The translations under genes were made by a program, and so were the position numbers. Below the pieces are notes generated by a model. It did no database searches. It was not told the origin of the DNA and saw only the letters and a list, made by a program, of their open reading frames with translations. Positions 60,579-64,000 of a DNA stretch of 64,000 bases are shown in pieces; within the stretch, counting starts at the first letter, position 1; each line of letters opens with the position of its first letter. The stretch covers positions 62,001 to 126,000 of the forward strand of contig JAFUHI010000015.1 of the NCBI GenBank assembly GCA_017468925.1. Direction: 5' to 3'. The stretch comes from Bacilli bacterium (GTDB taxonomy: Bacteria; Bacillota_I; Bacilli_A; RFN20; CAG-826).

Positions 60579-63500
60579 ATGAGAAAGAAAAAAGCTTTGG
60601 CTTTTCTTTCAATAAGCCTATGCCTGTCTGTAATTGGTGTCGCCGCAATTGAAGAAAGCGGCTCAAAATTACTTTTTGGGGATGGTTTGCCTGCAACTTC
60701 ATACTCTATGAGTTTGGGTGAAGACACCGTAAATGGGGGCGAGACCGAAAAGATTTTCTATACACAAAACGGAAACCCAATACAATTCGCCTTATCTGGA
60801 GTGCTGCACGGAAATAGTTTTCTCACTTTAGAAAATGGAGGGCACATTGCCAACATAAGTCCAATAAACGGGCTCAAATACATCCGCATAAGATATGAGT
60901 CCAATGAAGGAGAGAAACTTCATCTTTCTTACGGATGGGGGGATTGTGAGTATTCTCAAACCACCATCCAAAGCAATGAAATATTCTCATTCAATAACGA
61001 AAATCCGTGCTCTTTTAAAATAGATAACTTCACCTCTTCTACGGTGAATATTTCTTCAATCGACATTGGTTATTCTTGTGTTGCTTCTTCTCCCAAAAAC
61101 AGCCCAGCGCAGTATGTTTGCGAAAAAGAAGGCTACAAATACGTAATCAAATTAAATGAGCTTAGTGTTTCGGCGATAGAAAACGCCTATAAGCACGCTA
61201 TTTCAATAGGAAATGGCGAATTAACTAATTTCAATGAAATTGAGATAAGAATCCCGGCTGGTGATTTATATATCTCGAGGACTTTTGATTTTTCTGGTGT
61301 TAAATCTTCTAATCTACCTCTCAATTTCGTTGGCAATAACACAACAATACATGGAGGCTATGCCTTAACAAAAGGGGAATGGAGCCTATATCAAAACGGC
61401 ATTTATAGAATGAATATAGGCGAGGGACTTGATAAGTTCTCCAACTTGATTGTGAATGGAGTCTCGGCAACATTAGCGAGAAGCGATGATGTTGATTTCT
61501 CTTACGACTATAGTTCAAAAAAGATAAATGTCAGCAAATCCGCGCTGAATCTCTCATCAATCGAAGGAACGTTTGAAATAGTAACTCTAGAAAAATGGGG
61601 CCAAAACATCGCTCCAATTGATGGTGTTACACCTGTTTATGGCGGCCTTTTCAACACCACTCTCAAGTCTTTTGATCTCATTTTGAACGACATCTCTAAT
61701 TATGTGTATTTTGAGATCAACCAGTCTTATCGACCCACAAGCACCACTTCACTTAATGGTTATCTTCAAGATAATTTATTTTTCTTAGATTCATCAAATG
61801 AATGGTTCTATGATTCTGCGACTGGCTTTTTGTATTTCAAACCCGATTCCTCCACATCTATCAATGAAGCAACATTTATCATCCCGACTGTTGAAACAAT
61901 AATCGACACCGCCAACATGTCATCTGGCATTTCTTTTAAAGGCCTTACGTTTGATGGGACCTCATATGCGTCGCCTCTAATAGAAGGATTTAGCGAAGCC
62001 CAGACTTCTCTTTATATAAACGGAACAAGCAAAAACTCTACCTTAATAACTCCAATGATTCGTATCCAAAGCTCTGATGTTTCATTTACTGATTGCGTAT
62101 TCAAAAACACAAGCAATATCGGTGTTCATATCGATCAAGGCTGCGACAAAGTTAATATTGAAAACAATTCTTTTGAATGTGTCGGTGCAGGAGGCATATA
62201 TATCGGCCATCCTTCAAGCACAAGGAAAGGCAGCGTACCAAGCAATATTTTGGTCGCGAATAATAAAATTGATGGCTTCGGAAAGATATATAAAGGTGGT
62301 CCAGGAATAACAGCGATGTACATCGATAAATTAGATATCATCCACAATGAAATTCTTAATGGTGGATATAGCGGCATCGCAGCGGGATGGGGTTGGACAA
62401 CCGATCAAAGCAGCTATGGGCATAGTAGATACACCATTTCATATAACCGCATCAGCAATATCATGGATAGTGCTTTCCATGATGGTGGGTGCATCTATGT
62501 TTTGGGAAATTTCCCCACAACAATAGATAACATATATAACTCAATCGACCACAACTACGTGGAGATTAATAACCTTTGCAACGGAGGCATCTATTTAGAC
62601 GAAGGGAGTTCTTCTTGGCATGTTCACGATAACGTCATCAATGTCACTTCTACCGGCAGCACGCAACATGGGGTGATCATGATGCATGACCCCAAAAACA
62701 CAAGTGTCACGCCCAATATCTCCCAGTTTGGTAACCACATAGAAAACAATTATTATCGCGGACAGGTATATGGAAGCGAAGGAGTCTCTCAACTATCTTA
62801 TGTGCCAGGGTCAGGAATTTACACTGGTAGTGAATTAGAATCATACAACAATGAGAGAAATATCATCTTCGAAACTCCAATAGAAGGAAATGACACACAC
62901 GTAAAAGAATCAATTTATTCAGCATCTGGTAATAAAGATCTTCTTGAAGAACCTTTTAAAAACGAAGCAGGATTTGCGGAGTTATTTAGTTCATATTCAG
63001 CCTTATCGTTAGATTCCACAAACAAAAAAGCATCATTTAACGTTGGAACGGGTGGGATAACGCTATCAAGCAATTACTTGCAAAAACTAATCTCCTTGGG
63101 CTGCAAAGTCCTCCAATTCAATATAGAAGCAGAAAGCCTTGGGGGCGTTGAGGCTTGCTATGCGGTTTATTACACAAGCGGGGCAACTGAATGGAGTCAT
63201 TTCTTCCAACAAAGCGAAATAAGTTCTGGACGCGTAGGAAAAGTAATGTTGCCATTGGATAAATTCTCCACTAAAGGCACAACATGCACAATACAAATAA
63301 GAGATAAGATGGGGTTGAGCGCGGACAACAATCTAGATGCACATGTAACAATCTCGAATTTTAAATTAGGCAAAATTAAGCCTCTTTATTTGGGAAGTAC
63401 GATGGGTTCAATAGTAGACTCGTCGCTACGTTCATCTACCTTCTCCTTTAAGGATGTCTCTTATAATTGGCAAAGAATCAAGTATGACAACATCGGCGAA

Positions 63501-64000
63501 GATTTTGCGAGCGGCGTCTCCAAAATTAAAATTTCGATAAAAGGAAACAAACATAATATCTACGTATTTAAATGCAGCGGTGACGAGTGTGATTATGACC
63601 ATATGATTAGAGCGGGAGGCGGCATCACCACAATCGACTTAGATAATAGTGATAAAAGCATTGCAATCATGACTACTCACGAAAATTACGATGGAACCCA
63701 GGATGATGCGGGGTTGAATGGCACAACAGAAAACCTAGAAATTAGCTTGCAAACACTCAATGGGGGAATTGAATGCATTGAGGCCAGTGAAATGATTTTT
63801 AGCCGTTATATAGGCGCTTTGCAAGTCAACGACTTCTTCTCTGACGGGGTTAATGTCACCTTCATCAATTCGAGAATGAGACTATTGCCTCTTTTCTTAA
63901 ATGAAGTGAGAAGCAAAAACATCAAATCATTTGAATTTGACATCGTCATTCCCTCATCTTCTTTAACCACCACAATCGTTACTTGCTGGTTCAATGGACC
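60579..64000 (+). CDS. secreted beta-helix protein, GH141-like (3' end beyond window)
   Basis: The frame is open from the ATG at 60579 to the last base: 1140 codons without a stop. A Sec signal peptide (MRKKKALAFLSISLCLSVIG) begins it. The sequence follows the pattern of GH141-type right-handed beta-helix enzymes: NLIVNGVSATLARSDD, EWFYDSATGFLYFKPDSS, and GISFKGLTFDGTSY, then coils with phrases such as NNSFECVGAGGIYIG and GGIYLDEGSSSWHVHDN. GH141 enzymes act on plant cell-wall sugars such as fucose in rhamnogalacturonan II or xylan. C-terminal beta-sandwich-like domains follow from about residue 830. The catalytic pair cannot be confirmed by eye. Confidence 0.85.
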   Translation, partial: MRKKKALAFLSISLCLSVIGVAAIEESGSKLLFGDGLPATSYSMSLGEDTVNGGETEKIFYTQNGNPIQFALSGVLHGNSFLTLENGGHIANISPINGLKYIRIRYESNEGEKLHLSYGWGDCEYSQTTIQSNEIFSFNNENPCSFKIDNFTSSTVNISSIDIGYSCVASSPKNSPAQYVCEKEGYKYVIKLNELSVSAIENAYKHAISIGNGELTNFNEIEIRIPAGDLYISRTFDFSGVKSSNLPLNFVGNNTTIHGGYALTKGEWSLYQNGIYRMNIGEGLDKFSNLIVNGVSATLARSDDVDFSYDYSSKKINVSKSALNLSSIEGTFEIVTLEKWGQNIAPIDGVTPVYGGLFNTTLKSFDLILNDISNYVYFEINQSYRPTSTTSLNGYLQDNLFFLDSSNEWFYDSATGFLYFKPDSSTSINEATFIIPTVETIIDTANMSSGISFKGLTFDGTSYASPLIEGFSEAQTSLYINGTSKNSTLITPMIRIQSSDVSFTDCVFKNTSNIGVHIDQGCDKVNIENNSFECVGAGGIYIGHPSSTRKGSVPSNILVANNKIDGFGKIYKGGPGITAMYIDKLDIIHNEILNGGYSGIAAGWGWTTDQSSYGHSRYTISYNRISNIMDSAFHDGGCIYVLGNFPTTIDNIYNSIDHNYVEINNLCNGGIYLDEGSSSWHVHDNVINVTSTGSTQHGVIMMHDPKNTSVTPNISQFGNHIENNYYRGQVYGSEGVSQLSYVPGSGIYTGSELESYNNERNIIFETPIEGNDTHVKESIYSASGNKDLLEEPFKNEAGFAELFSSYSALSLDSTNKKASFNVGTGGITLSSNYLQKLISLGCKVLQFNIEAESLGGVEACYAVYYTSGATEWSHFFQQSEISSGRVGKVMLPLDKFSTKGTTCTIQIRDKMGLSADNNLDAHVTISNFKLGKIKPLYLGSTMGSIVDSSLRSSTFSFKDVSYNWQRIKYDNIGEDFASGVSKIKISIKGNKHNIYVFKCSGDECDYDHMIRAGGGITTIDLDNSDKSIAIMTTHENYDGTQDDAGLNGTTENLEISLQTLNGGIECIEASEMIFSRYIGALQVNDFFSDGVNVTFINSRMRLLPLFLNEVRSKNIKSFEFDIVIPSSSLTTTIVTCWFNG

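Noticed and set aside
1..64000. Mycoplasma genetic code (TGA as Trp)
   Set aside because: Genes end at TGA, including ATGA stop/start overlaps (51572-51575, 42941-42944), and Trp is encoded by TGG.
1..64000. prophage, IS element or integrative element
   Set aside because: No integrase, transposase, phage structural gene or flanking direct repeat with terminal inverted repeats was found.

Overview
The window comes from a low-GC, Gram-positive-type bacterium, most likely an uncultured gut Bacilli/Mollicutes-related lineage (Erysipelotrichales/RF39-like). This placement is an inference from four things: many lipoproteins with L-x-x-C lipoboxes, AT-rich intergenic DNA, Opp ABC subunits with large insertions, and many genes whose -10 box lies only 6-8 nt before the ATG. 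TGA is used as a stop (for example in ATGA start/stop overlaps), so this is not the Mycoplasma code. No rRNA, tRNA, CRISPR, IS element or prophage was found.

Layout. 1-9 kb: the start of tgt (cut by the window edge), two related small P-loop kinases, a HI0933/BaiN-type flavoprotein, a GtrA-like protein, a glutamine-dependent NAD synthetase with a Phd/YefM antitoxin-like N-terminus, a RimK-like ATP-grasp ligase, a PTP-type phosphatase and MscL. 9-15 kb: a lipoprotein, then an anaerobic nucleotide-reduction module: nrdD with a fused C-terminal redoxin, trxB, and convergent nrdG with an IscA/HesB-like gene. 15-21.5 kb: a compact operon with an M6 metalloprotease, a GH2 beta-mannosidase, an SGNH hydrolase and a lipoprotein PTP phosphatase. 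21.6-27 kb: an OmpR-type two-component system, then an operon for a VTC-domain protein, a DUF4956 membrane protein and a Cthe_2159-like lipoprotein. 27-31 kb: two paralogous lipase-like lipoproteins (one without the nucleophile Ser) and two broken genes. 31-41 kb: an oppABCDF operon. 41-46 kb: small membrane and lipoprotein genes, thyA-folA, a second Cthe_2159-like lipoprotein and a CDP-alcohol phosphatidyltransferase. 46-58 kb: a sugar-type ABC operon (binding protein, two permeases, no ATPase) with three surface proteins. 58-64 kb: a CtpE-like P-type ATPase and the first 1140 codons of a secreted beta-helix (GH141-like) protein that runs off the window.

How the parts fit. NrdD with its own redoxin, thioredoxin reductase and NrdG suggest a thioredoxin-linked (formate-independent) class III ribonucleotide reductase. 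thyA-folA supplies dTMP. The most informative regulatory signal is a set of TTTTAAGT-like direct repeats with 11/12-bp spacing, ending 8 bp before the -10 box. It occurs upstream of both the VTC operon and the distant second Cthe_2159-like gene, with identical geometry, and is best explained as the binding site of the response regulator encoded beside the VTC operon. Surface glycan use is the theme of the second half. Other unexplained structure: an 11-bp-phased GGTGGAT array, a 21-bp-phased CAGTAAGA array, several perfect palindromes in divergent promoters, and a MalF-like permease with a blade-rich extracytoplasmic domain.
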